Shown here: in pieces, positions 1 through 8,501 of the stretch
Position numbering within the stretch: the stretch's first letter is position 1
Layout of the letters: each line of letters begins with the position of its first letter
NCBI RefSeq assembly: GCF_014646215.1
Contig: NZ_BMNA01000003.1
Coordinates: forward strand, 248,001-312,000
Reading direction: 5' to 3'
Length of the DNA stretch: 64,000 bases
DNA from: Nakamurella endophytica
Lineage (GTDB): Bacteria > Actinomycetota > Actinomycetes > Mycobacteriales > Nakamurellaceae
Notes under the pieces: model-generated
Told to the model about the DNA's origin: nothing
What the model saw: only the letters and a program-made list of their open reading frames with translations
The model's database searches: none
Translations under genes and position numbers: made by a program

Positions 1-98
1 CTGCGCAACGGCGCCGCCGGGCGGGACCAGCGGACCGGGTCTCGCAGCTCCAGCTCGCTCCAGCCGCCATCCGCGGTGGGCAGCGCGATCGACGTCAT
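1..98 (-). CDS. N-terminal fragment of a probable DUF993 (dihydrodipicolinate-synthase-like) protein
   Basis: Only the first 32 codons are inside the window; the gene runs off the left edge. It begins with ATG at 98 and overlaps the stop of the upstream oxidoreductase in an ATGA, so it is the next cistron of the long minus-strand operon. The visible start (MTSIALPTADGGWSELEL) resembles the N-terminus of DUF993 proteins, TIM-barrel relatives of DapA that commonly follow exactly this Gfo/Idh subtype in sugar-catabolic operons. That assignment is from memory of the family and of gene order; 32 residues cannot prove it. Function unknown. Confidence 0.45.
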   Translation of the reverse strand, partial: MTSIALPTADGGWSELELRDPVRWSRPAAPLR

Positions 99-1252
99 CG
101 CCGAACCTCCGGCACCGCGAGCCTGCGCCCCGATCTCGCCGACTCCAGTCCGAGTTCGGCCAGCTGGACGCCCCGAGCACCCGACCACAGGTCGTACCGG
201 TGGGGCCGGCCGGCCAGCACATCCTGCAGGAACTGCTCCCACTGGGTACGGAAACCGTTGCCCAGACTGGCATTGGCCGGGACGTCCAGCCACTGGTCGC
301 GGAACCTCTCCGACGTCGGGACATCCGGATCCCACAGCGGTTTCGGTGTCTGGGCGCCGTGCTGCGCCACGCACCGGGTCAGTCCGGCGACCGCGGACCC
401 TTCGGTGCCGTCGATCTGGAACTCCACCAGCTCGTCCCGGTGCACCCGGACGCACCACGACGAGTTGATCTGCGCGACCACCCCCGCGTCCATCTCGAAG
501 GTGCCGTACGCGGCGTCGTCGGCGGTGGCCGGGTACGGTCGACCGCGCTCGTCCCACCGCTCCGCCAGGTGCGTCCGGACTGTCGCCGCCACGGTCCGGA
601 CGGGCCCGAGCAGCGACTCCAGGACGTAGTTCCAGTGGCAGAACATGTCGATGGTGATACTGCCGCCGTCCTCGAGCCGGTAGTTCCACGACGGCCGCTG
701 CGCCGGCTGCACCTCGCCGTCGAACACCCAGTAGCCGAATTCCCCGCGGAGCGACAGGATGCGTCCGAAGAAGCCCTGGTCGACCAGCCGGCGCAGCTTC
801 ACCAGGCCTGGCAGGAAGAGCTTGTCATGCACGACTCCGACAGTGACCCCGGCCTGATCGGCCACCGAGGCCAGATCGACGGCAGCGTCGAACGTCTCTG
901 CGGTCGGCTTCTCCATGTAGACGTGCTTTCCGGCGGCCAGTGCCTTCTTCGTCGCCGCCACCCGACGGTCCGTGACCTGGGCGTCGAAGTACACGTCGAC
1001 GGCCGGGTCGGCCAGCACCGCGTCCAGATCCACGGACCATCCCGCGACGTCGTGCTGCTGGGCGATCGCAGCGAGCTTTTCGGCGTTGCGTCCCACCAGC
1101 ACAGGCTCCACCTGCACCCTGGAGCCGTCCGGGAGTTCGAGCCCGCCGTCCGCTCGGATGGCCAGCACCGAGCGCAGCAGGTGCTGCCGGTAGCCCATCC
1201 GCCCGGTGACGCCGTTCATCGCGATGGTCAGGCGGCGTTGCGGTTCCGTCAT
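95..1252 (-). CDS. Gfo/Idh/MocA family NAD(P)-dependent oxidoreductase
   Basis: A 385-residue cytoplasmic sugar oxidoreductase. The N-terminus has a Rossmann-type start (GVTGRMGYRQH), the family EKP motif is present (HVYMEKP) and the C-terminal alpha/beta domain carries the D-x-x-x-H signature as IDMFCHW. ATG at 1252 was chosen because it is preceded by GGGAAAGG; a longer reading into the upstream ALDH gene is not credible. Its stop overlaps the next gene (probable DUF993) by ATGA and it lies 25 nt after the aldehyde dehydrogenase. Family members oxidise or reduce sugar or inositol hydroxyls, often at C3; the substrate here is unknown. Its association with a DUF993-like gene suggests the two act in sequence. 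Confidence 0.9.
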   Translation of the reverse strand: MTEPQRRLTIAMNGVTGRMGYRQHLLRSVLAIRADGGLELPDGSRVQVEPVLVGRNAEKLAAIAQQHDVAGWSVDLDAVLADPAVDVYFDAQVTDRRVAATKKALAAGKHVYMEKPTAETFDAAVDLASVADQAGVTVGVVHDKLFLPGLVKLRRLVDQGFFGRILSLRGEFGYWVFDGEVQPAQRPSWNYRLEDGGSITIDMFCHWNYVLESLLGPVRTVAATVRTHLAERWDERGRPYPATADDAAYGTFEMDAGVVAQINSSWCVRVHRDELVEFQIDGTEGSAVAGLTRCVAQHGAQTPKPLWDPDVPTSERFRDQWLDVPANASLGNGFRTQWEQFLQDVLAGRPHRYDLWSGARGVQLAELGLESARSGRRLAVPEVRR

Positions 1253-1277
1253 CGATGCGCCTTTCCCGCCGGGAGGG

Positions 1278-2687
1278 TCAGTAGGGGTAGTGCACCGGAG
1301 CGGTCGCCACGGTGTACCAACGGGTCTCGGTGAACTCGGCGACGTTCGCCACCCCGCCCGACCGTCCGCCCAGACCCGAGTGGCCGATGCCGCCGAACGG
1401 CGCGATCGCCTCGTCCTGGGGCGTGGCGTCGTTGATGTGCACCATCCCTGCGTGCAGGCGGTCGGCCATCCGCAGCCCACGGGTGACGTCCCGCGTGACG
1501 ATGGAGTTGACCAGTCCGTACGAGGTGTCGTTGACCAGCGTGATGGCCTCGTCGTCGGTCTCGAAGGGCAGCACGGCGACGACCGGAGCGAAGATCTCCT
1601 CCCGCCAGAGCGCCATGTCCGGGGTCACGCCGGTGACCACGGCCGGCCGGAAGAACGGCGCCGTGTCCGGGCCGCCGGTGTGGACCGTCGCTCCTGCGGC
1701 CTCGGCATCGCGCAGCAGCTGCGCACCCCGGTCGAACTGCGTCCGGTTGATCATCGGACCCAGGCCCATCGCGGGGTCCGTCGTATCCCCGACCGCGATC
1801 GACTCGGCGCGGCGCTGCAGATCGGCGACGTAGGCGTCGAGGACCGACCGGTGCACGATGTGACGGCCGGCGGAGATACACGTCTGTCCCTGGTAGTGGA
1901 AGCTGGACCAGGCGCCGATCATCGCCGCGGTGTCGATGTCGGCGTCCTCCAGCACCACCAGCGCGTTGTTCCCGCCGAGCTCGAGTGAGACCTTCTTGAG
2001 CAACTGTCCGCAGGTGGCGGCGATCTCCCTGCCGACGCGGGTCGATCCGGTGAAGTGGACCATGGAGACCAGAGGGTGCGCGACGACGGCCTCGCCGGCC
2101 TCCTGGCGCCCGGGCAGGACCTTCAACAACCCGTCGGGCAGACCGGCGACCGCGAAGGCGTCGGCGATGGCGGAGCCCCCGGACAGGGGCGTCTCCGGTG
2201 ACGGCTTGAGCACGACGGCGTTCCCCAGGGCGAGCGCCGGCCCCACGACCCGCATCGCCAGTACGAGCGGGAAGTTCCACGGGGTCAGCACGCCGACCAC
2301 GCCGACCGGGACCTGCCGGCTGTAGGACAGCCGACCCGGATGGGAGGTGGGCAGCACCGCACCCAGCGGCTGCGACGTCAGCGCGGCGGCTTCGTGGAGC
2401 TCGGAGATCGCCGCATCGATCTCGTAGTCGGCCTTGCCGGCGATGCAACCGGTCTCGCGTACCAGCAACCTGCGCAGCCGCTCCCGGTCCGCCTCGAAGG
2501 CCGCCGCCGCCGCCAGTAGGACGGCGGCCCGGGCAGCCGGCGCGGACTCCGCCCAGCCGGATTGCGCCGCGGCCGCGGTGCGGACCGCGGCGTCCACGTC
2601 GTCCGCAGTGCCGGCGGGTGTGTCGCCGAGCGACTCGCCGGTCGCCTTGTCGCGGACCACGATCCGGTCGATCTCGATGGTGCTCAT
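1278..2687 (-). CDS. NAD(P)-dependent aldehyde dehydrogenase (benzaldehyde/vanillin-dehydrogenase-like)
   Basis: A 469-residue ALDH of normal length. The active-site elements are intact: TPWNFP for cofactor/phosphate binding, FTGSTRVG, general-base Glu in LELGGNN, and catalytic Cys about residue 270 in GQTCIS. It oxidises an aldehyde to a carboxylic acid in the cytoplasm. ATG at 2687 overlaps the stop of the upstream kinase. In this operon it is the natural partner of the copper amine oxidase, which releases an aldehyde from a primary amine; that link is inference. It could instead oxidise a sugar-derived aldehyde generated by the SIS or Gfo/Idh enzymes. Confidence 0.93.
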   Translation of the reverse strand: MSTIEIDRIVVRDKATGESLGDTPAGTADDVDAAVRTAAAAQSGWAESAPAARAAVLLAAAAAFEADRERLRRLLVRETGCIAGKADYEIDAAISELHEAAALTSQPLGAVLPTSHPGRLSYSRQVPVGVVGVLTPWNFPLVLAMRVVGPALALGNAVVLKPSPETPLSGGSAIADAFAVAGLPDGLLKVLPGRQEAGEAVVAHPLVSMVHFTGSTRVGREIAATCGQLLKKVSLELGGNNALVVLEDADIDTAAMIGAWSSFHYQGQTCISAGRHIVHRSVLDAYVADLQRRAESIAVGDTTDPAMGLGPMINRTQFDRGAQLLRDAEAAGATVHTGGPDTAPFFRPAVVTGVTPDMALWREEIFAPVVAVLPFETDDEAITLVNDTSYGLVNSIVTRDVTRGLRMADRLHAGMVHINDATPQDEAIAPFGGIGHSGLGGRSGGVANVAEFTETRWYTVATAPVHYPY

Positions 2688-3649
2688 GCGGGTCTCCGTT
2701 CAGGTTGTTCGGCGTTGAACACGGGGGACAGCAATCGGCGGGCCAACGCCATGGCGCCGGTGACCGGGGCCGCCGTCAGCAGCACCGTGCGGCTCGCCGG
2801 CAGCAGCTCGCCGATTGCGGCGGTGAAGCCGTCGTACAGCAGGGGTTGTCGGGTCATCACCGTGCCGGCGGCCACGACGGTGCCGGTGTCCGCGCCGCGT
2901 CGGTGCAGCTGCAGCACCAGTTCGGCGAGTGCACGGGCACCGGCGGCGATGACGTCACGGGCGATGACCGAACCCCGTGCGGCGGCCCGGAACAGCGGGA
3001 CGGTGCCCCGGACCCAGTTCTGTACGCTCGGGTCGTCGTTGACCGCACGGGCCAGGCGTGGTGGGTCCGGCACATGGAAGGCCTGCAGCAGTTCGGTCAG
3101 CAGCGGATCGGACCCGCCGGAGTCGTGCAGCCGCAGCACGGCTCTGGTGCCTTCCCGGACGAGAGCGGGTGCGCTGCCCTCGTCGCCGAGCACCCACCCC
3201 CATCCACCGGCGAACATCAGCCCGTCCCCGGCGGTCACGGCGACGGCGATCGATCCGGTCCCGGCGATGACCCCGACCCCGCGGGCCAGGCCCGCCGCGG
3301 GTAGGAGCAGCGCGGCGTCGTTGGTGACCACGGTCGGTACGCCGGACAGCCGCGCCAGGGCCTCGCCGAGTTCGACGCAGTGCTGTTCGTCGTCGCAGCC
3401 CTGGGCGCCGACGGCGATCGCGGCCGGTGTCCCGCCGGCACCGTCGTCGGTGACGGTCTCCTGCACGATCCGGTGCAGCCACGCGGCGGCTTCGGCCACC
3501 GGTTCCGCGGTCCACTCCGCACTCGGCACGGTGGTGTCGACGACGACCGTGTCCGCGCGCTCGGCCCGCACCGCCGTCTTGGTGCCTCCGACGTCGAGCC
3601 CGACCACCAGCGCATCGGCCCCCGGGTCCACCTCACGAGACGCCGGCAC
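2684..3649 (-). CDS. BadF/BadG-type ATPase, probable amino-sugar (N-acetylglucosamine-like) kinase
   Basis: About 321 residues of the ASKHA fold. Visible motifs are GLDVGGTKT (phosphate-1), VVTNDAALLLPAAG, GVIAGTGS (phosphate-2) and the GGWGWVLGDEGS stretch typical of the eukaryote-like N-acetylglucosamine kinase group. It would phosphorylate a (possibly amino) sugar with ATP. The GTG at 3649 gives a 17-nt overlap with the preceding SIS gene; a second GTG at 3631 is equally possible and would shorten the protein by six residues. It sits directly after a SIS-domain isomerase/deaminase gene, an arrangement seen in amino-sugar operons. Confidence 0.87.
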   Translation of the reverse strand: MPASREVDPGADALVVGLDVGGTKTAVRAERADTVVVDTTVPSAEWTAEPVAEAAAWLHRIVQETVTDDGAGGTPAAIAVGAQGCDDEQHCVELGEALARLSGVPTVVTNDAALLLPAAGLARGVGVIAGTGSIAVAVTAGDGLMFAGGWGWVLGDEGSAPALVREGTRAVLRLHDSGGSDPLLTELLQAFHVPDPPRLARAVNDDPSVQNWVRGTVPLFRAAARGSVIARDVIAAGARALAELVLQLHRRGADTGTVVAAGTVMTRQPLLYDGFTAAIGELLPASRTVLLTAAPVTGAMALARRLLSPVFNAEQPERRPA

Positions 3650-4694
3650 TGGTCACCTTGGTATCGGAGGAGTGGAAGACGAACTCTTCGATCTCGACGC
3701 CGCGGGTCTGCGCGAGCATCCCGGCAACCGCCTGCAGCGTGACGGTCTCCAGGACGGTCCGCATGGCCGGGGGAACGTCCGGCACGGTGATCGACCGCAG
3801 GTTGGCGTGCACCTCGGGCGTCCGGCTGGTGAGGAGCAGGACCGGGATGCCGCTGACGGCCAGCGTCTGTGCCAGGTCGGCCTCGCGGTCGTCACCGATC
3901 AGCACCACCTTGGCACCTGCAGCGGACTCGATGGCTCCGTGCAGGTACTGCCGGGTGCTCAACGCGGTGGCGGGAATCCGTGCCACCTCACGGCAGAGCA
4001 GCGCACCGGCCTCGGCTGCACCCAGGGACGCGCCACCGGCCACGTAGTCGATGCACCGGGCATCAGCCATGAGGGGTGCCGCAGCCGTCGCCAAGTCCGC
4101 CGCGGCCCGTTCGACGTCGCCGAGCAGTCGCGGGAGCTCCCGCCATCGGGAGTCGACCTGGCCTCCGTCCCAGGCGTCGGCGAGCATCCCGAGGCCGGTG
4201 ACGGTGACCGTGAAACCGATGGTGGAGGCGTAGCTGTCGGCGAAGTGGCCGAGCGCCAGCCGATGCGCCGCCGCGTCACCGATGGGCGAGCGGTCGGCGT
4301 TCACCACGGCGTACCGCTGCCCGACCGGAACGGAGGTGAGGGCGGCCAGCGTCTCTGCGCTCCGCCCGCCCTGCGACACCGCGACGAGCGGGTGGGTGGA
4401 CAGCGGGAAGGGCAGTGGGAAGTCCCCGGCGGACAGTCTCCAGGCGTGGATCCCGCGCGAGCGCAACGTCCAGACCGCCGGGCACGCGGCTGCCAGGCTG
4501 GCGCCGATCCCCAGGAAGACCGGGCCGGCACCCGTGAAGCGGCCGTCGGCCTGCTGCTCGCGGACGCGCTGCGGGAGTGTGCCGACCGCCTTCTCGATGG
4601 CTGTCCGCTGGAGTGCCCGGGCGTCGGCGAAGGTGATGTGCTCCGGTGGCGGACCGGCGTTCTCCGCCATCCGCGACGTCTGCGGTCCGGTCAC
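3633..4694 (-). CDS. SIS-domain sugar isomerase / deaminase (GlmS-C/AgaS/FrlB-like)
   Basis: A 353-residue protein with two sugar-isomerase (SIS) halves: the first around residues 45-165 (FLGIGASLAAA, VAVSQGGRSAET) and the second around 200-320 (YVAGGASLGAA, LHGAIESA, VVLIGDD). The S-x-S/T phosphate-binding pattern appears as SQGGRSAET. Relatives interconvert aldose/ketose phosphates or remove the amino group of glucosamine-6-phosphate or fructosamine-type phosphates. ATG at 4694 overlaps the stop of the upstream Gfo/Idh gene. With the kinase just downstream it forms a likely phosphorylation-isomerisation/deamination pair for an amino sugar. The exact substrate cannot be read from sequence. 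Confidence 0.87.
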   Translation of the reverse strand: MTGPQTSRMAENAGPPPEHITFADARALQRTAIEKAVGTLPQRVREQQADGRFTGAGPVFLGIGASLAAACPAVWTLRSRGIHAWRLSAGDFPLPFPLSTHPLVAVSQGGRSAETLAALTSVPVGQRYAVVNADRSPIGDAAAHRLALGHFADSYASTIGFTVTVTGLGMLADAWDGGQVDSRWRELPRLLGDVERAAADLATAAAPLMADARCIDYVAGGASLGAAEAGALLCREVARIPATALSTRQYLHGAIESAAGAKVVLIGDDREADLAQTLAVSGIPVLLLTSRTPEVHANLRSITVPDVPPAMRTVLETVTLQAVAGMLAQTRGVEIEEFVFHSSDTKVTSAGVS

Positions 4695-5806
4695 AGGGTC
4701 TGCTCCCTCGGGTCCCAGGTGCTGTCCACGAGCTCGACGGGCGGCGCCATGCTGGTCACCGGGACGCTGCCGCCGGACGCGATGGACTCCTCGATGGCCA
4801 GCAGCACGTCGAGGGCATGGCGCGCCAGGTCACCGCTGCACCGCGGACCGGCACCGGATCGGATGGCACGGGCGAGGTCGAGAGCGCCGACGCCGCGATC
4901 CCGCTCGGTGCCCTCGGGCGGCAGAGCCACGGCGGCGGCTTCCCTGGGTCCGCCGGCCGCGACCAGATCGCTGACCCCGTCGAACCCGCTCACCGGCACG
5001 GTCAGCGTGCCGGCCGCGCCGGTCACCTCGAACAGCTGTCGGCGGACCGGGGAATCGAAGCTGTAGATCGAAGTGCCCACCACCCCCGACTCGAACTCCG
5101 TGAGGACGCTGACGTGACTGGACACCTCGACATCGAAGGTGCGTCCGGCGTCCGGCCCGGACCCGATGGTCCTGGTCGGGGAGGCGCGGTGGCCCTTCGC
5201 GGTGACCCTGGCGACGGATCCGAGCAACATGGCCAGGGTGGCCACGTAATAGGGACCGATGTCGAACAGCGGGCCGGCGCCCGCCCGGTAGAAGAATTCC
5301 GGACGGGGATGCCAGCTCTCCGGTCCGGGACCCTGCATCAAGGTCAGCACCGTGTGGGGTGCACCGATGCGGCCGTCGGCCAGATGCCGCGCCGACGATT
5401 GGATACCACGGCCCAGGATGGTGTCCGGGGCGCAGCCGACCAGCACGCCGGCATCCGTGGCTGCCCGCAGCAGCGACTCGGCGCCGGCCCGGTCGGTGCC
5501 CAGCGGCTTCTCGGACCAGACGTGCTTGCCGGCCTTCACCGCCGCCAGCGACAGCGGCACGTGCTGGGCCGGCGGCGTCAGGTTGACGAGCAGCTCGAGG
5601 TCCTGGTCGCCGAGCAGGCCGTCGACGGTGTCCGTCCGCTCGATCCGGTACGTCTCGGCGCGCTCCCGGGCGCGTTCGGTGTCCAGGTCGGCGATCGCGG
5701 TGACCTCGATGTCCGGGTACTGCCGCAGCGAGTCCAGGTACTGAGCGGAGACGTCCCCCGCTCCGACGATGCCCACGCGGACCGGCCCCGTGGCGGTGAC
5801 CGTCAT
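4691..5806 (-). CDS. Gfo/Idh/MocA family oxidoreductase (copy 1 of a duplicated cassette)
   Basis: A 371-residue oxidoreductase with N-terminal VGIVGAGDVSAQYL, EKP motif in HVWSEKPLG and substrate domain start GAGPLFDIGPYY. In the last motif the usual catalytic His of D-x-G-x-H is replaced by Tyr. It is clearly paralogous to the gene at 53263-54363: both share the same motif spacing, the DxGPYY variant and a near-identical C-terminal WDP..xTL. ATG at 5806 overlaps the stop of the upstream TIM-barrel gene, the same gene order and overlap as at the second locus. The substrate is unknown; an oxidised (keto) sugar passed to the TIM-barrel partner is a reasonable inference. Confidence 0.92.
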   Translation of the reverse strand: MTVTATGPVRVGIVGAGDVSAQYLDSLRQYPDIEVTAIADLDTERARERAETYRIERTDTVDGLLGDQDLELLVNLTPPAQHVPLSLAAVKAGKHVWSEKPLGTDRAGAESLLRAATDAGVLVGCAPDTILGRGIQSSARHLADGRIGAPHTVLTLMQGPGPESWHPRPEFFYRAGAGPLFDIGPYYVATLAMLLGSVARVTAKGHRASPTRTIGSGPDAGRTFDVEVSSHVSVLTEFESGVVGTSIYSFDSPVRRQLFEVTGAAGTLTVPVSGFDGVSDLVAAGGPREAAAVALPPEGTERDRGVGALDLARAIRSGAGPRCSGDLARHALDVLLAIEESIASGGSVPVTSMAPPVELVDSTWDPREQTL

Positions 5807-6540
5807 GGCGACAGCAGCTTCCCGAAGAACGCCGCGTTCTCGGCGAGCAGCGGGAACACGTCGTCGGTCACCACCTCGACGATCAGCGCCTCGGTCGCGG
5901 GTCCCGCGAGGCCGACCACCTCGGCCATCCGCCCGGTGATGTCCACTCCCTTGGCCGGGGGATCCTCCGGCTCCGGAGCCGCGTCCTTGACATGCAGGAA
6001 GCGCACCCGGTCGGCGTACCGGGGCAGCAGCTCGAAGACGTCTGCGCCGCCCATGCTGGCCCAGTAGGTGTCCAGCTGCAGGTCGACCCGGTCGCCGAGG
6101 GAGTCCGCGAAGATCTCCCAAGCGGGCACGCCGTCCACGACGGTCTCGAACTCGAAATCATGATTGTGATACCCCAGCCGCAGACCGTGATCCGTCAGCC
6201 GGGCGGCCAGGTCGAGCACCGTGGCCCCCAGGGCGTCCAGACCCTCCCGGGTGCGGAAGAGTTCCCGGTCCGCGGACGGCAGGATGACGGTCGAGGCGCC
6301 CACCGCGTTCGCGGAGCGGACGACGTGGTCGACGTTCTCCGCCGTGACCTTGACGTGCACCGTCGGCGCGGTGAGTCCGGTGGCGGACAGCGCGTCGACC
6401 AGGGGCCGGACGTCCTCCAGCACCGAGTACGGCTCCACCGTCGTGTAGCCCATCTCCGACAGGCGCTGCAGGGTGTCACCGGTGTCCGGACCCAGGTGGT
6501 CCTTGACGCTGTAGAGCTGGACCCCGAGTGTGCGGGTCAC
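5803..6540 (-). CDS. Xylose-isomerase-like TIM-barrel sugar isomerase/epimerase (copy 1 of cassette)
   Basis: A 245-residue AP-endonuclease-2/xylose isomerase-like TIM barrel. Diagnostic pieces are the start LGVQLYSVKD, the metal-site region GYHNHDFEFE and the later LDTYWASMGG and VRFLHVKD strands. The GTG at 6540 is chosen because it overlaps the amine-oxidase stop (GTGA) and aligns with the paralogue starts. Related to the proteins at 9472-10281 and 54360-55109. Members act as ketose epimerases, isomerases, dehydratases, or as lyases on 3-keto-glycosides after Gfo/Idh oxidation; the last possibility fits the neighbouring Gfo/Idh gene but is inferred. Confidence 0.9.
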   Translation of the reverse strand: MTRTLGVQLYSVKDHLGPDTGDTLQRLSEMGYTTVEPYSVLEDVRPLVDALSATGLTAPTVHVKVTAENVDHVVRSANAVGASTVILPSADRELFRTREGLDALGATVLDLAARLTDHGLRLGYHNHDFEFETVVDGVPAWEIFADSLGDRVDLQLDTYWASMGGADVFELLPRYADRVRFLHVKDAAPEPEDPPAKGVDITGRMAEVVGLAGPATEALIVEVVTDDVFPLLAENAAFFGKLLSP

Positions 6541-8501
6541 TGGTCGCCTCCGTGGTGGTCGTCGTGTGGGTGCCCCGCCTGGTGGTGACCGGGATGGCAG
6601 CCGGAGCCGGTGGTCGGGGGGACGTTCAGGGCCGGATTGCGGTCGAAGAAGCCGTGCGGTCGGAGCACGAAACCGGTCCGGTCGACCGGCATGACCGGCC
6701 AGTCCTCGATCCGCGGGTAGTGGGTGAGACCGAAGGTGTGCCACAGGGTGATGTCGGTGCCGTCCACCGGACGGTCGTCGGCGGTCCACGCGGGCAGTCC
6801 GGCACCTCCGGGATGCAGGTTGACGAAGTCACCGGCCGGGTAGTTCTGAGCCGGGTCGTAGGCGGTCACCCACAGGTTGCGGGTGGCGAAAGCTGCGCGT
6901 CGCGCGATGTCCGACCGCGGATCGGCCAGCAACACGGGGAGTCCCTCGGGGTGGAGCGCCCAGCCGACGTCCTGTCCGAGACGGTTCTGCCGGCCGGGAT
7001 TGCTGATCCGCCAGATCCGTGACCTGGTGTTGTCGGCGGTCCGTTGCGCGTCGCCCTCCCGGCGCAGTCTGGTGACGGTCTGCCCGAAGGCATTGCCCCG
7101 TGGGTTGTCCGGGCCGATCGGCCACGGCACCGCGTCGATCTCGTCGACCGCGTTGACGGGGCCGTCCACCGTGACGTCCAGCCGGGCGCAGAACAGGTGC
7201 TGGTGGATGGGCGCGCCCAGCCCGGGGGCCACCTCCGTGGCGAACTGGTAGCCGGTCCCCGGGAAGGCGGAGGTGAACACCACGCCGGTGGCCTTGACCT
7301 CGAGCTCGATGGCGCCGTCGAGTCCGAAGTACCAGTAGAAGCCGTAGTCGTAGTTGCCGACGGTGACGAAGAAGCTGACCACCAACCGCCGGTTCCGTCG
7401 ACTCTCGGACGAGCCGTTCCAGTGGTCGGTGTGCTTCCACAGGATGCCCGTGTCCTCCTCGTGGATGCAGATCGCCTGCGGCACCGTGCGGCTGCGCCCG
7501 GCGTTGTCACAGACGACCGCGTCGAGATAGGTGATCTCGCCGAGGCAGTCGCAACCCAGCTCGAGCGAGTTGGCGAAGCCGCCGAGCAGGTACTCGCCGC
7601 CGTCGAAGAAGTTCTGGAACCATCGCTGCGGGCTCGGATCCCCGTAGGGGACGACCATCTCGGCAAGGGACGCGCGGGCGAGCACCGGCCGCAGCGTCTG
7701 TCCGTCCTGGATGGCGATGTTCCGCAGTACCAGTCCTTCGCGCTGGTCGAAGGTGACCTGCAGCCGCCAGCCGGCCCAACGGAGCACGCCGAGCTCGTCG
7801 ATCGTGAAGCTGGGACCGTCCGGTTGCGTGATCTCTATGGGCCTGAGGTCGTCGCGGTCCGGGCCACGCCAGGACGCCAGGTGGAAGTTGCCGTCCTCCG
7901 CCGGCACCGGTAGTTCCGCATAATCGACGACCTCCAGCACGGTGCCGGAGATCACGTCCACCATCACCGTCACGCCGTCCACCGGATGGGCCCAGCCCAG
8001 ATCGTCGGGGGTGCGCTGGACGAAGGTGAAGCAGCGCTGGATCCGCCGTCCTGACTCCCCGTCGGCCAGCACACCGGCCGACAGCGGGTTCACCCGGAGT
8101 GTCGACAGGTCGGTCAGGCCGCGCCGGGCCATCGCCGCCCGCCAGTCCGGGTTCGCGTGCACGACCTCCTCGACCAGCGAGAATTCCCGGAGGACAACCG
8201 GCACCGCGCCGTCGGTCATCGGATCGAGGACCCGGGACGAGAGCACCTCGTCGTCCGCCGGACAGACGAGGACGTCGCGGGACTCACCGGAGGACAGGTC
8301 GAGCAGGAACCCGCGGAACCGGCGCGGCCCCGGATCCGTGGCGATCGTTCGGCGATCGGGTTCGGCCAGGCCGAGGTACGAGACGACGCTGTTCTCTCCG
8401 AGGTCACCGCTGGCGCGGAGGATCTCGCACACCCGGTCGACCTCGTCCGCCGACATCGTCCGGAGCGCGACGTCGACGTCGGTGGTTGCGGTGGTACTCA
8501 T
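6537..8501 (-). CDS. Copper-containing primary amine oxidase (topaquinone enzyme)
   Basis: A 654-residue copper amine oxidase very close in sequence to Arthrobacter globiformis phenylethylamine/histamine oxidases. The topaquinone precursor Tyr is residue 384 in V-G-N-Y-D-Y; the catalytic base is Asp 300 in NFFDGGEYL; copper ligands are His 433 and His 435 (PIHQHLF) and His 594 (LTHYPRIEDW). It converts R-CH2-NH2 + O2 + H2O to aldehyde, NH3 and H2O2. No signal peptide is seen, so it is predicted cytoplasmic. The C-terminal 21 residues contain seven His. ATG at 8501 overlaps the upstream epimerase stop. Its place inside a glycoside/amino-sugar operon, next to an ALDH, is unusual. Confidence 0.96.
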   Translation of the reverse strand: MSTTATTDVDVALRTMSADEVDRVCEILRASGDLGENSVVSYLGLAEPDRRTIATDPGPRRFRGFLLDLSSGESRDVLVCPADDEVLSSRVLDPMTDGAVPVVLREFSLVEEVVHANPDWRAAMARRGLTDLSTLRVNPLSAGVLADGESGRRIQRCFTFVQRTPDDLGWAHPVDGVTVMVDVISGTVLEVVDYAELPVPAEDGNFHLASWRGPDRDDLRPIEITQPDGPSFTIDELGVLRWAGWRLQVTFDQREGLVLRNIAIQDGQTLRPVLARASLAEMVVPYGDPSPQRWFQNFFDGGEYLLGGFANSLELGCDCLGEITYLDAVVCDNAGRSRTVPQAICIHEEDTGILWKHTDHWNGSSESRRNRRLVVSFFVTVGNYDYGFYWYFGLDGAIELEVKATGVVFTSAFPGTGYQFATEVAPGLGAPIHQHLFCARLDVTVDGPVNAVDEIDAVPWPIGPDNPRGNAFGQTVTRLRREGDAQRTADNTRSRIWRISNPGRQNRLGQDVGWALHPEGLPVLLADPRSDIARRAAFATRNLWVTAYDPAQNYPAGDFVNLHPGGAGLPAWTADDRPVDGTDITLWHTFGLTHYPRIEDWPVMPVDRTGFVLRPHGFFDRNPALNVPPTTGSGCHPGHHQAGHPHDDHHGGDQ

